Made by a program: the position numbers and the translations under genes
The notes under the pieces: model-generated
What the model was told of the DNA's origin: nothing
The model's database searches: none
Seen by the model: the letters and a program-made list of their open reading frames with translations, nothing else
Part shown: positions 37,685 to 50,155 of the stretch, in pieces
Numbering within the stretch: the first letter of the stretch is position 1
How the letters are laid out: every line of letters begins with the position of its first letter
Source: Ophthalmolycus amberensis
Taxonomy: Eukaryota; Chordata; Actinopteri; Perciformes; Zoarcidae
Direction of reading: 5' to 3'
NCBI GenBank assembly: GCA_024529925.1
Contig: JAFEUB010000436.1
Location: forward strand, 62,001 to 126,000
Length of the DNA: 64,000 bases

Positions 37685-37784
37685 TTAGGGACTACTTTAA
37701 TCCACATGTGGTGCTCTATGAGTTGAGTGAGAACATCGTGGCCTCGTTCAACGGTTCGTATGATGTCCTACGGAAAGTTACTCC

Positions 37785-38030
37785 TCATTTGTTTCCAACA
37801 AAAGTCCAGCAACACGTTTCAATTTCCGCTCGTGACATTCCTACGGTAAAAATAAAGTTCAGCTTTCACAGGAAACTCCGTTTTTTGGCAGCAAAACTAC
37901 TTGAGAACATCGTTTGGGTTAAAATAAGCACCAGAAGTGCCGTTTCACACGGGGAACGAACAGCGTTGAAAGATCTCTGTTTGTTGGACCGAACCTCCTC
38001 CACTCCCGCCTGCTTGTTGTCTGACCTCAC
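37785..38030 (+). repeat. dispersed repeat fragment, family R4
   Basis: 'aaaataaagttcagctttca', 'aggaaactccgttttttgg', 'caaaactacttgag' and 'gggttaaaataag' follow the same layout as 61550-61660. It is a degraded copy of a common fish repeat. Confidence 0.45.
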
Positions 38031-38415
38031 AATAAACTACAGCGTGTGTTCACGGTGATGACGGAACAACAGCGAGGCTCTTTGATGGAGCTCTGTGGCT
38101 CAGAGGAAGAAGAGATATCAGTGTTTACTCGATATCATCGAGTCATTGTTGTTTTCTGTTTTGTTGACAATGAGAAAAACATCCTCATCCACGAAGAAGG
38201 AGAAAGGATTGGAAATGTAACTATGTGAATAAAAAGATAGAAGAGAAGAAGAGTAAATGAAAAGAAAACAAGCTTCAGGACATGAAGTGAAAATCCGACC
38301 GGCCCGTTTGGGGTTAAATCTCTGCGTCATTCAGACCGCCATCAACATCCCTCATCTGTTGCTGCTTTTAAACAATTTGCAGAGCTTTTAGTGTTCCACC
38401 GAGCGATTAAAGCCA
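38031..38415. other. non-coding sequence, nothing recognised
   Basis: Short frames only. Confidence 0.35.
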
Positions 38416-38419
38416 TCTG

Positions 38420-38700
38420 TATGTAAAATACTGCTCACTTAAGCCGCATCTCGCATTTAAATTTTGGGTGAACAAAGTGAAAGGCTCGGACAAAAAGCAC
38501 ATTTGGCCGGTAAACAAGTTTTTGTGACGCTGGAAAGAGCTTTTTAATACATTAGTGCGCGGACTATGGATCATTTTAACCTCCGTCCTAATACACAGAG
38601 ATGGGAATAAACAACAACAGAAGCTGTGATTTGTACACGCCGGAGAAGGCTTTGCACGGACACGGCGCTGTGTCATATATTAGCTGTAATATTACTGCCA
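38420..38700. promoter_or_regulatory. candidate conserved non-coding element
   Basis: A single-copy block without tandem repeats, carrying 'cttaagccgcatctcgcat', 'ttttaatacattagtgcg', 'atggatcattttaacctc' and 'gctgtaatattactgcc'. The composition (balanced, TAAT words, no repeat homology) resembles developmental enhancers. This is a pattern judgement without alignment. Confidence 0.2.
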
Positions 38701-41485
38701 GTCATTACTTTGCTCTGTGATAGTGTTTGAAACGAGCTGCCGGAGGAGTTTAAACCGTCGGTGAATCACGAAAATCACTTCTTTAATCTCACTTTATAGA
38801 CTAACTTTCATGCGAGCTCTTTTATCCCGCCGTGTTTTATCACCGCCTCAACTCGTGATTCTGCCTCCACACTGTTCAAAAGGTTGTTTTTTTCCCGTCC
38901 ACGTGTTTTGATGCACATTTACAATCTGTGCAGTAAAACGTTGAGCTCGGCTGAGGTGAAGAAGTTTGTGCATCAATAAAAGCAAAATGCAATGGAAAGC
39001 GATTCTCGAGGCGATTATGACGCGCATGACGCGTGTGATTCAAACATCATTGAAGAGATGAGGGACAGTTTGAGGACTGACTGGTGCTCTTCTGGTTGCG
39101 CTCTCTTCTTCTGTCACGGTTTGATGGTTTCCTGTTGCCACCAACTCCTGACCTGGAATAATCACATGATGCTGGAAACAAGCATTCATTTGTTGTGTAT
39201 GAATATAAATATAATTTATTAGAAGTGTATCTTAAATGACGTCAGTGGTGATGATGTGAGGCTGGATTATGAAATCGTGGACTGAAGCTCCGACACCTTG
39301 ATGTCAACGTGAACGTCCTCAAATCACAACGTTTGGACTCGAACCTCGTTATCGATTTATTTCACATTCAATGTGCTGGAAAACTTGTTGAGCTCCTTTC
39401 ATTCGCTCCATTCTATTGTTTTCTACTTCATGTCCAACGTGTTGCTCTAACCTCTTACTGCTCACTGCTACAGTCGTTATACACCAACAGTGTTGAACCA
39501 AATCTGTGTTTGGACAAAATACATTCAAAACAAATCATCAAAACAACATTAAACCAGGTGGATTCAACTAGAATGTGTATTGTCATTTACCTAACTAATT
39601 AAAACAATAAAACATCAGAAAGCCATGAAAGCCCCTCGTATGAGATGAGTGCACATCAAGCAGCACTGAGCCCACACACACACAGATGGAGGTGCAAGTG
39701 CAAAATATACGAAATAGGTTCAATTAGATACGATGTGAATGAGATAAATGAGCTCATATCAAGTAAAGGACATGACCAAATATATAAACAACATGCAAAT
39801 ACACTAGTTTATGTCTTCAGACAGATTGAACATCAATAAAAGACCAAACTGTTGAATTAAAATCAGATAAATGTGCAAAATATACGGCGGTGCATTTAAA
39901 AATATGAACATGATAATGTGACAACAAGCTCACTTTAAATATGTAATGACAGTAAAGTTTAAATAAAACAGCAAAAAGTATTTATATATATAAAAGTAAA
40001 CATGAAGTGAAGCGATAAAGTCCAGGAGCTCTTTAGAGCTTCAGTCTGATCTCAGATCAGCAGAATGGGAATGTTTCGTTTTTTTACTTTTGGTAAATCC
40101 GGTCAATTAAATACTTGAAAAATAAATCAAGGTACTTAAATCACATTGATGCAAAGATAATGCAAATCCAACACCGTTATTAAACAGCCCTGCCCTCCAA
40201 TCAGACAACTCTAATCAAATCCATTGTCAGAATCCTCAGAGATCAGAGATTCAAGCCTCGTGTGGGAGTCGGCACTCTTCACCGTTCATGTCATCACAGA
40301 AGTGGTGCGAGCACGCCGGAGTGTTCTCGTGTGTGAAGGCCGATAGAAGCTGCGTCTCACCACTCTACTCACCCCGACAAAGACGCTGAGCGTGAAGCAG
40401 CCGCGTCTCCATCACGGAGAGTGAACTGCTCCTGAAAGCGCTCGTCATTGCTGGCGGTGAGAGCTCTCTGGTCCTCTGCAGCTCATGTCCACGTCCACGG
40501 GAGGCGTACGAGCACGTCACACCACGGTGAAATGACTTGCATTCAGCGGGGAGGTTGTTGTGGCCGAGATGAGGTTACGTTGTGTTAAATCGGAGTTCAG
40601 GTTCCGTCGTCTTAATTAAGGTCCTGTGAGCGGACACCTAAGCAAGAGATTCATGTTATGTCATATTCCTTCTCTCTGTTGAGAGTGGAGTTAGAACAAA
40701 ATGAACAATGGGGCAAAATGCCAGCAGCCATTTTCCAAACGTAGTCTCTTTTCAGTACAAAATGTCTTCTTTGTGTTCCTCCGCAGAGCTGCAGCGGAGG
40801 AATGTGTGCTGGGACATAAACCCGCATATTAGATTTGCAATCCACAGAGAAGAATGCTGTATCGGATAATCCTTCACAACTCCAGGTCATGTTTTCATGC
40901 ACATGCAGAGATGGAGGTTACAGTTACCACAAAGGACCTTTAATTACTCCTTTTAACTGCAGGACTGTAAAAAGGATGCAAACTGGTCTCCTTGAAAGTC
41001 AGACGTGCTACACTCCCATCCTCCTCATCCTCACTTTCCTGAAGATTTCTCTCCCCTATTCCTTAAGAAGGGGTGAGAACGGCCATGAATAAATACAGCA
41101 TGTGAGTTGTGTTAGACAACAATAAAAGCTCAAACCTAACCTCTGTACTACGACTCTGACTGTGAGTCTCCGTTCCCTTTGAGGCTGCGAAGGTTTTGGT
41201 TAAGAAATTGAATTGGCTTCGTTCTGCATGAACAAACTCTAACTCTGCAGCACAAAGCTGGAGAAACATTGGCCTCCAAATCTTTGTAATAAGTTGTTCA
41301 GGGAATTACATTTGCAGAGTTCTTACTCAGGCAGAATAAACAAACAATAAAGCCGTCACCACCTGTCTGGCACTCATCCTGTGTCCTAAAGCAGATGATG
41401 TTGGTGGCACATGTTGTTTTACAGAGTTCCACTCTCTTATGTCTTCTAACAAACCTGTTTGGCTGAGTCATGTGTTGAAGATGCT
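38701..41485. other. non-coding sequence, nothing recognised
   Basis: AT-rich from about 39450 to 40170. A block at about 40650-40960 is non-repetitive and contains GAACAATGG, a SOX-type site. No exons are supported. Confidence 0.35.

Positions 41486-41486
<1 letters not shown>

Positions 41487-41529
<43 letters not shown>
41487..41529. repeat. (CA)n microsatellite
   Basis: About 21 CA units, followed at 41652-41668 by 17 G and at 41824-41849 by 26 G. Confidence 0.95.
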
Positions 41530-41531
<2 letters not shown>

Positions 41532-41823
41532 ACTGTTTCCATTGTCCTCTTCTCCTGGACGAAAACTGATTGAGGGGAACTCAATCAGTGTGCTGATAGT
41601 GAAATGCCACTGCGCAGGGCTGGCTGGGTGGGTGGGGGTTGGGGTGAGGGTGGGGGGGGGGGGGGGGGATGCACCTGAGAGGCTCGGTGATTTATTGCGA
41701 GGCGAAGCTGAAGCCAAGTCGCCAACTCTAATTACAAAATCCTGTGCAGGCAGCTGAGTGCGGCAGCGAGCCTTTAAATCTCCGAGCCGTCAGCCTCAGA
41801 CTGCTGCAGAGTCCCGGCTCGAT

Positions 41824-41849
41824 GGGGGGGGGGGGGGGGGGGGGGGGGG
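41824..41849. repeat. poly-G run, 26 bases
   Basis: The longest homopolymer in the window, followed by a (TG)n tract at 41875-41905. Confidence 0.95.
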
Positions 41850-41869
41850 CTGTCCTCACAGCCATGTAT

Positions 41870-41905
<36 letters not shown>

Positions 41906-41906
<1 letters not shown>

Positions 41907-43042
41907 TTTGTAGGTTTAGCTGTATTTGGTCTGTGAATGTAGATCTGATCTGGCTTTTGTTTAAGTGGATGTTAGAATATGTGTTTGTATGCATTACATT
42001 AAGATACATTTAGGTAGAATAAGATATACTTTATTGTGCACGTGCAATAGTGCTGCACACAGCTAATCCACGTGAACAGTACGACGCCGATGAGCACATG
42101 ACGCTGAAAGTCTACGGCACGTTTTATGACGCAGTGATGTGCTTATGATGTTCCAGTACCTCTTAACCTCGGTCGTGTTCCTTTAAGCGTGGCCATTGTG
42201 ATGATGGCTCATGCCAGCTTCTCACACTCCACCATCGTCGTTTGAAACATTTGTGTAAAACTAGAGTTTCTTTGTGCACAGCTCGTGGAGGCTCCCTCTG
42301 CTTGCTTAGATGTATATTGTTTTGTCGAGGTCAGCATGTCTAACGTCTCCACGTAAGAGATGGCAAGTGAACATTTAGCACGACCCATTGAACAGAAAAG
42401 ACAAGAAAAGGAAAAGCAACGACAGATCATTTTAAACTGACCTCATGAATTTGGGATTAAATAATAAAATGAATTTGCTCAGAAAATCATTCCTGGAAAA
42501 GTCTCAGATGTGGACAAACGGGACATTAATGTATCTGATGTCCACTCAGAGACGAGCTTCAGCGTCTGAATGAGATGCAACAGACTTTCAACCGACTCAA
42601 ATGCAAACACCTCCGTCATTATCAGACGCTTAGAGGCCTCTGACCTCCGTTACTCAACAACAAACCCAAACAATGAACTGTTCCCAAAGCGAAGCAGAGT
42701 TCTGTTGAGTAATCCTACGGCACTGTCTGCATGTAACAGCGGTCCCCGACCCGCCCAACACTGACGCTGGAGGGGAAGCTCGAGCGTCCCAGTTTGAAGC
42801 GCAGCGCCACTGATCAACCGTTGGTTATGAGTTGTGAGAATGTGTATAGTATATATGTTAGGGCAAGCAACCTAAAGCTTTCCAGATAAGCTTTTAAAAA
42901 GCAAACATATATAAATATACTCCAAATAAACAGAAATGATGCTGGATCAGCTATTCTAGCTGCATAGCAATCTACTTCCAGATCCGTTTGCTTCGTCCTC
43001 CGATGAGGAAAGAAAGGGACTTGACACGAAAATATTTACATT

Positions 43043-43045
<3 letters not shown>
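41906..43045. other. non-coding sequence with one repeat fragment
   Basis: About 42740-42835 shares 'gccactgatcaa' and flanking words with 31790-31880. Nothing else is recognised. Confidence 0.35.

Positions 43046-43094
<49 letters not shown>
43046..43094. repeat. (TG)n microsatellite
   Basis: About 24 TG units. Confidence 0.95.
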
Positions 43095-43095
<1 letters not shown>

Positions 43096-43462
43096 ATATG
43101 TCTGGTTTGTGTTCTCTCATGTTGGACTGCAGCTCGGGGTTCACTACGCTTGGCTGAAGCGAAAGAAAAGGCCAAGAAAAAAGGTGAAACGCACGGCGTG
43201 TTTCATTGTCAAAAGTCTTTCTCCCACTCGTACACACGAACACACTCCTCGGCTCTCTGCACGTTGGCAAGTCTGTGAAATTATATTTAGAGATGTGTTG
43301 ACACGCATGAACAGCCAGATACACAGCTGACAGCCGCTGTTCCGCCTAAAAGAAAAAGCGGCGGTGTCAACGGGAGCACGGCTCGTCTGCTGAATTGTGT
43401 TTAGATGTCTGCTGGCACGCAGACAATACATTTAAACGTCTGTCCCACTGCAGATACAGAGA

Positions 43463-43534
43463 ACACACACACACTCACACACACACACACACACACTCAC
43501 ACACACACGCACGCACACACACACACACACACAC
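43463..43534. repeat. interrupted (CA)n microsatellite
   Basis: CA units with CACTCA and CACGCA interruptions over about 72 bases. Confidence 0.95.
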
Positions 43535-44097
43535 GCTGCTATTGTCAAATAACGGTCCAATGAATGCAAATTACAGGCGTCTTTCTATTCAAAGTCATGC
43601 TTATCAGAGCTGCTGGTGTATTTATACCTCAGGATCAGAATAATGTTTATTCAACATGAGTCCAGCCACCGAATCACCTCCTTCATGATACCGAGGATCA
43701 CTGTCAGTCTGAAGCGGTGAACAGTGAAGCCAGACCGACATATTGGCAAGTCGATACTATTGACCTGTAGACCAACGTAGGTTTTCTATATCAAGAGAAG
43801 AAAAGCCATTTGGAAGGCAGTCAACAAGTCTTTATGACATTGTCTTTGGTAGAAAGCACGGCTACCTGTTCAGCTTCAGGTAGTTGCCAACACCACTCAT
43901 CATCTCTGTAACGTAAACTCAGATACACTTTGCACTTCACAGCTTTAGCCGTGATTTTGAAAGTTGAAAAAGGTTTCAGAGATGAGGCAATGCTGCGCAT
44001 TCAGCCCGTAGACATCGTGTTTAGGTTGAACATCTGGACCCGTCTGTGTGAATATCCAGCCGTCTGTCAGAGGCAGTTCATCCCCGCTTCCACTAGT
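43535..44097. other. non-coding sequence, nothing recognised
   Basis: No supported features. Confidence 0.4.
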
Positions 44098-44325
44098 CCG
44101 TGTAGACGTGTCCTTGGGCAAGACACTTAACCCCAAAGTGCTCCCCTAGCTGTGCCTGCGGAGTATAAACTGGTATGAATGGTTAGTTAGTCCTGATGGG
44201 CGGCTGGTGGATGCATGGTAGCCCCTGTCATCAGGGTGTGAATGGGTGAACGACGACATGTAGTAAAGTGGTCAGAAGACGAGCAAAGCGTCGTACAAAT
44301 ACAGTCCATTTAGCATTTAAAGCCG
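44098..44325 (+). repeat. dispersed teleost repeat, family R5
   Basis: Carries 'cgtgtccttgggcaagacac', 'ttaaccccaaagtgctcccc', 'cagggtgtgaatgggtgaac', 'gacatgtagtaaagtggtca' and 'acaaatacagtccatttagc' in this order. I recognise this layout as a very common fish genomic repeat; its formal class is not something I can assign here. Confidence 0.7.
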
Positions 44326-44958
44326 ATCAGAATGAACTTATCTTTGATTCATTTATGTATTTACCTCCAACTCTCTCTGTGGAGCAGACGATCCTCGTCT
44401 CCAGAACTCTCTCCTCCGGCCTCCGTCAGCACTTGGGTCTGTGGATTCTTCTTTTGGAGGAATGAACTCTTGCCTTGTAAGAGTCATTTCTGCCAAACTG
44501 TGAACATTTAGAGGACTTTTTAATTGAACATATGGTCAACGTGATGGTATTCATGGCCTTCCCACTTTAATCTCCTCGGACCTTAAAAGTACATGAATGA
44601 AATCAGAGAAGAGTTTTCTCTCAGACGGACGAGCAAGCAGCTCTGCTACCCTCGGCTTCTGGAAGCCAGCATCCGTCGGCCGTACGGGACCATTCTGGAG
44701 CCACATGGGCCGCGTTAGGTGCCGCAGCTTTGACCTCCGACCTCGGTACACTTGGCAGCTTGTAATAGCGCTAATCTAGAAGGTTCAGCGTGTTTTACTG
44801 TTGCGCTCGCCGTGACTCAGAGTGCCAGTTAAAACACCTGAGACAGCCGGAGCCCTTTAGAAGAATGTAAAAGCTCACCTTGGATCAGCCCGTTAACACG
44901 TTCCCTCTCATCTGCATTCATCCGCCAGCCGGCTCACCTGACACCAGGCTGATCATAT
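44326..44958. other. non-coding sequence, left flank of the hAT-like element
   Basis: Single-copy in appearance. The last 150 bases and the right flank of the transposon (50174-50400) are both non-repetitive and would be continuous without the insertion. Confidence 0.35.
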
Positions 44959-44960
44959 CT

Positions 44961-44966
44961 TTATTG
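44961..44966 (+). other. target-site duplication, left copy (TTATTG)
   Basis: TTATTG directly precedes the left end and is repeated at 50174-50179 directly after the right end. The two outer bases that would make an 8-bp duplication do not match (CT on the left, TC on the right). Confidence 0.8.
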
Positions 44967-44984
44967 CAGGGCTGCCAAGTCTCA
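44967..44984 (+). repeat. left terminal inverted repeat of the hAT-like element
   Basis: CAGGGCTGCCAAGTCTCA. The first 14 bases match the right end perfectly; one mismatch at position 15. Confidence 0.9.
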
Positions 44985-45060
44985 CGCTTTGAGCGTGACA
45001 GTCACGCAATTTGACCCATTCTCACACCACACGCCACACTTGACATTTCTCACGCTTATA
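44981..45060. repeat. subterminal TCACGC motif cluster
   Basis: 'tctcacgctttgagcgtgac' forms a small hairpin (CACGC/GCGTG) and is followed by 'gtcacgcaatttgac', 'cacaccacacgccac' and 'tctcacgctta'. hAT transposases commonly bind short subterminal repeats, so these are candidate binding sites. This is inference. Confidence 0.4.
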
Positions 45061-45351
45061 TTTCCCCATTCAATACTCTCTATTTTTTTTTTTACATGAT
45101 AATAAACTTTGGTCCTCGCCTTGCCGTAGTTCGAGTAACTCTGATTGACTGACCGATATAACCACTCCCAGACCAATCCATCAGTCCTTCGTGCCTAAAT
45201 CTAACCAACCACGGGAAGGCACCACGCAATGTAAACCAATCAGAAGCAACGTAAGGCGGATCTTGGCGTCTCTCTAGCTCTCTTACACTCGCGCGCTGCC
45301 AACAGTTTGAAAACCAGATCGACGTCGCTACTGCTTGCTGGAAGACGGATG

Positions 45352-45742
45352 GTAGGTAAAAAACAACAATTGTATTCACTGTTGACTGCTGTTTCTCATT
45401 GAGTTTCCTAACTTAATATGTACAGTTTTAAAGGAACACTCCACCGTTTTTTCATATTAAACTGTGTTGTTCGCTTAAGACTATTTGACAGGACCTAGCT
45501 AGCTAGCTTGGCACCACTTAGCGAGCACTAGCTTAGCTAAAGTTTCCAAAAGAGATGAAGTTAGAAGCGACGAAGCGCCTCCATGGCTCGTTCACGTCAC
45601 AATTGTATAGAAAAACGTCAACGTCAACCTTTTACCCGCTTAGAAAAGCACCATGTTTCCAGAGTCCCTGGAATCCACTTTGAGAACCATTGTTAAAGTT
45701 GAAACGGTATTCAATTAAATAGTAACATGTTAGCTATCTTTA
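45352..45742 (+). other. possible 5' leader intron of the transposase gene
   Basis: A donor-like ATG|GTAGGT lies at 45352 and an acceptor-like CTATCTTTAG ends at 45742, 12 bases before the start codon at 45755. If used, the leader would be spliced and the nested repeat at about 45425-45650 would be removed. No transcript evidence is available. Confidence 0.3.
45425..45650 (+). repeat. fish repeat nested in the transposon leader
   Basis: 'aaaggaacactccaccg', 'catattaaactgtgttgtt', 'ggcaccacttagcgagcact' and 'gcctccatggctcg' match a layout I know from other teleost sequences. It lies upstream of the coding region and does not disturb it. Its boundaries are approximate. Confidence 0.45.
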
Positions 45743-45754
45743 GTTTTTGAAAAG

Positions 45755-48700
45755 ATGCTAGGTAAGAGGAAGAGACCACAGAGAGATCTGCTGTCATTCT
45801 GGGCAGTGCCAGTGACAGCCCCCCCTGAAAATGAGAGTGCAGAGGGCACAGAAGAGACAGAAGATCAAGAGAGATTAAAAGAGATTGAGGACAGTGAGGC
45901 CGAAGATGTAGAAGAAATGGAGACAGAGGATGAGACAGAAGAGCCAGCAGAGAAAACAGTGGAGATGAGGGTAGATACAGGGAAGAAGCAGAAGTCCAAG
46001 AGTGGAGCAGCCATCTACAGGTGCACTTTTAAAAGGGAGTGGACAGCAGAATGGCCCTTCATAACCATAGGCACAACCCCCTCCTACTTCTGGTGCTCCA
46101 TATGCCGATTAGAGAACAGCTGTGCCCACCAAGGAAAGGCTGATATCAAAAGACACATAAAAGGCAAATCGCATCGAACAAAAGAACAGGCGGTCCAGTC
46201 AACAGCCAGCATTGAGCCTTATTATACCCCAGCCACTGTTGGTGGCATGACTGCTCAGGAAATCAAGGTACATGCTGTTCAGCTACTAGCAGTGTTATGA
46301 ACACTGAATTGCACTTGTAGCTTATATCAGCATAAATACATAGTAAATGAAACAAATGCCTTGTCTAATCTAATCATAGTTCATGTTCATGGACCTTGAG
46401 TCTGCTGCTAAGACAATCATTCAATCAAAAAACACTAATGTTTTATTTATTAATGTTTTTACATGGTTTGCCTTTTAATTACCTCCTTTATGTTGCAGAC
46501 AAGGAGAGCTGAGGTCAAGGTAGCGGTGTCCATGGTAGAACACAATGTGCCTTTTGCCGTAGCAGATCACTTCAGCCCCTTATTGAAAGAGTGTTTCAGA
46601 GATTCCCCTACTGCAAAAAACTTCAAGGCTACACGCACAAAAATGTCCTGCATAATAAATGAAGCAGTGGCTCCTCACTTTAGAAACAAACTGGTCATGA
46701 AGATGAGGACCAATCCTTTCACATTGATCACAGATGGATCAAATGATACAGGTCATTAAATTTCCCACAACATACACTACAATGTAAACAGGATGATAAA
46801 AAACAAATCAACATGACTTTAACCTGACGTATATGTACCTATCATTACAGGACGTGAGAAGATGAACCCGCTCACTGTGCGGGTATATGACAGTGATCTC
46901 AACAAAGTTGTCCACAGGTTCCTGGATATGTGCCCCACCAGCGGGCCAAACTGCGGCACGGCTGAAGTGATCTACAAGAAGATGGATGAGGCCTTGAAGA
47001 AAAACGCCATACCATGGAGAAACTGTGTCAGTCTGTCTGTTGATAATGCTCCTGTCAATACAGGAGCAAGGAATTCCATCGCATCCAGAATTCTTCAAGA
47101 ACATGCCAGCATCTACATCCATGGGTGCCCTTGCCACATCATCCACAATACTGCCAAACAGGCTGGCCAGGCCTTTTTGGAGGTGAGTTGAATCATGTGT
47201 GCTTAAGACCGTATCCTCTATGCCTAACGTCAAGTCAAACATGTTGTTAAATGCTATGAAGTGACATGAACCAATGACAGCAACGTCTTGTGACCATAAA
47301 TAATCATGTGTTGTAGGTGTGTGGATTTGATCCAGAGGATCTCGCTGTTGATGTCGGATATTGGTTTAAAGGAAGTACCAATCGTAAAGGTTACCTGACA
47401 GGTATGTACTGTATGTGCAGTCCCAATGTTGTACAAATGAAATCCAGAAGAGTTTGATCAAATTGGCATTAAGATGTTCCATTCTTGTCATAGAATTCTG
47501 TGAGCTCCATGAGAGTGAATATATGGAAATACTCATGCACGTTTCCATTCGATGGTTGAGCCTGGAGAAGTGTTTGACTCGTATCCTGCAGCAGTATGAG
47601 CCACTGGCCAGCTACTTTAAGTCATTAAGTAGGCATCACATTTTAATGATCCAAATGCATGGTTATTAGAACAGACTGAAAAGTAAATGTAAGATTGCTA
47701 TAATGTAAAGTGCAATACAAATAAAATGTATTATTATGCACAAACATTTTTTCTCTCTCTCTTTTTCCCACAGATGACAAACAGCCAAGGTTCAGGAGGC
47801 TTGTGGGGGCATTCTCTGACTCGATCACAGAGGTGTATCTGCTCTTTTATCAAGCAACATTTCCAGTCTTCTCCACCTTCAACCTCCTCCTCCAGAGAGA
47901 GAAGTCTTCCATCTTTCTTCTACATGATGAGGTAAATTGGGAAGGTTGGGATACAGTTTGCAAGTATGATGTACTATCTTTGTTCCTTTTTTATTAGCAC
48001 AAAATAAATGTACATTTGTACATCTTTTCTGAATTTTTTAGATGAGGGGTTTCATCCGCAAGCTGCTCTCGAAGTTTCTCAAGCCTTCAGCATTGCAGCA
48101 TCTGGAACTGCATGAAATCTGCTTTAAGGAGCCATCCAACCAACTGCCAGGTAATTAGTAATATTTACATCAGAATATGCACATGCACTATCTACACTCT
48201 GATCTCACTCAACACACTGTTTGTTAGAGGGCAGCAGTCATCTCGTCACACACATGGGACCACAATGGAAACAAGTCCCCAGGACTTTTTAGTTTAGCCC
48301 AAATGTGTGACTGACTATGCTGTATGCATTTCTGTCTATTAAACTATTCAATCAATCACTGATATGATGAAGATACTTAAAGGGGTGCTTTCAAGTTAGC
48401 TATTTGTGGTGTTTGATGGCGGTCACCTCAACACAGTCTTATTCCCGTCTCATACTGACATGTTGGTGCATACAGCATCGTTAATGACCTCTGAAGTTGT
48501 TGATTTATGTCTCTTGTAGGAGAAAAGTTGGTAATTGGCTTCACTACTCGAGCTACACTCAACAGGCTCCTTGAAGCAGGAGACATATCACCGCAGCAAG
48601 TGCAGAGGTTCCAGAAGGCAGCAGTGGCGTTTCTGGAAAGGGCTGTGGAGTATGCCATAAAGAAACTCCCCTTAAAGGAACCTCTTATCAAACATGCCAT

Positions 48701-49915
48701 GTTTCTGGATGTCCAGCAGAGAGCAGAGTGTGGAGTGGAAGATGCCTTCTACTTTGTCGACAGGTTAGTTGGGGTGTCCAGTAAAGTACATTTTATCTAA
48801 AGTGCCAAATCCTGACACAAGTTATCTCAATATGATATGAGAGTAAAGTGGATGTAATGAAAATACTTTTTATTATATTACAGTGTAAACACAACTATTT
48901 AAAAACTATTTTAAAGGTAAAAAAAACACTATACTGTATATCTACCTAAGACTTTTGAAGTTTGAACCTTGAAAACAAAAGTGCTGGCTACATAAAAGTA
49001 AGAAGAACATTAAAAAATGTTATGTAGTTTTACTACAAATTGGAAAAAAGTCAGACTAAATGAAGCGAGTGGCTCTTTCAAATGCAAATATGAATGGGCT
49101 TCATGAATGGGCTTCTACAGGCAAGAGGTGTGAAAATCCTAGGATTTTCTTTTATTATTTTTACAAAGTGCCATCGATACATTCTTTTAAAAAACTCACA
49201 GAGATTCAGATGTGTGTTTGGAACAGTTTTTTAAATCCCCAGAGGGGGATTTAGACTCGGGGAGTTAAGACAAGGCTGTTGTCAAATGTCCTTGTTTGAT
49301 GACCACATCTGAAAAACAACCCCTGTTTCAGTTACACTACTTTACCAGATCAGTGCACATTGTGTTCTTTTTAGGTTTCCTGAACTTCTCCCATACACTG
49401 GACCTGAGGAGCGTGACCATCTTAATGAGGAGTTTCTGGACTACCAGTCCATGGACATTGCCATGCCCGAAAACCCAATGTTTGACTTTGAGAGCTTTTG
49501 GGGGAACATGGCATCAATCAAGAATAAGGTAAAAATTATTCTCTACTCATGGGAATACCCATTGATATAATCAACTTAATACTACACAAAAATACTTGAG
49601 AGTAATTAGGCTTCCTATGTACATTTTTCAAAGGTGACCGGTATGAGCAGATTTGGCAGGCTGTCTCAAATTGCCAAGTTGGTCTTGGTCATGCCACATT
49701 CAAATGCTGACGCAGAACGGGTTTTCTCTGCGGTTGGACTCAACAAAACCAAAACACGAAACAGTTTGGCTCTTGAGGGAACTCTATCGTCCATCATGAC
49801 GGTGAAGATGGAGAGCCTTGAGCCACACTGTTTCAAGTGGGAGCCCCCTGCCTCTGTCATCAAGGCATCAAAATCTGCGACAAACACTTACAACACGAAA
49901 CATGTCCCCAGTTAA
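45755..49915 (+). CDS. hAT-family transposase, ten exons, 754 residues, intact
   Basis: Exons: 45755-46267, 46499-46751, 46851-47182, 47317-47401, 47494-47628, 47774-47931, 48042-48150, 48520-48763, 49375-49528, 49634-49915. Every intron is GT-AG; the joined frame has no stop until TAA at 49913. It would cut and reinsert the surrounding element in the nucleus. Residues 1-80 are basic then very acidic (about 27-70). A zinc finger follows: C114-x2-C117 with H134 and H140, of the BED/TTF type that binds transposon ends. D250 (in LITDGSND) and D320 (in SVDNAPVN) fit the first two catalytic acids. C348-P-C-H351 is the hAT CxxH motif. R414-W415-L-S is the conserved RW motif. The last exon has S684-N-A-D-A-E689-R-V-F-S, the C-terminal hAT motif, with E689 a candidate third catalytic residue. 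The start is the first ATG of a long frame, 12 bases after an acceptor-like site. Nine introns are many for a transposase. A domesticated gene is less likely because ends and duplication are intact. Confidence 0.9.
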
Positions 49916-49933
49916 ATGATGGAGTTGGTTGAA

Positions 49934-49939
49934 ATTAAA
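49934..49939 (+). terminator. possible poly(A) signal ATTAAA
   Basis: The common variant ATTAAA lies 19 bases after the transposase stop codon. No canonical AATAAA is seen before the transposon end. Confidence 0.35.
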
Positions 49940-50155
49940 TGTCTTTTGCCAAAATTTTTGTTACATTTTTCATTTCTAATTTCTGGTTAATTAAGACTAG
50001 CATTAGGAGGCCACAGTGCAGGGAGAGCCGCTGGCATGGAGGTGAGGACAACTCTTAAGGTATAAATCGACGCCAAACAGGCCATATCAAAAAGGCAAAA
50101 AAAATTTCGCCGCCAAAACGCGTCACGACACTAAAGTGTCACTCTTATAATTTTC

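Noticed and set aside
45755..49915. The hAT-like gene as a domesticated host gene
   Set aside because: Matched terminal repeats and a flanking duplication are still intact, which a long-domesticated gene would normally have lost. Synteny in other fish would settle it.
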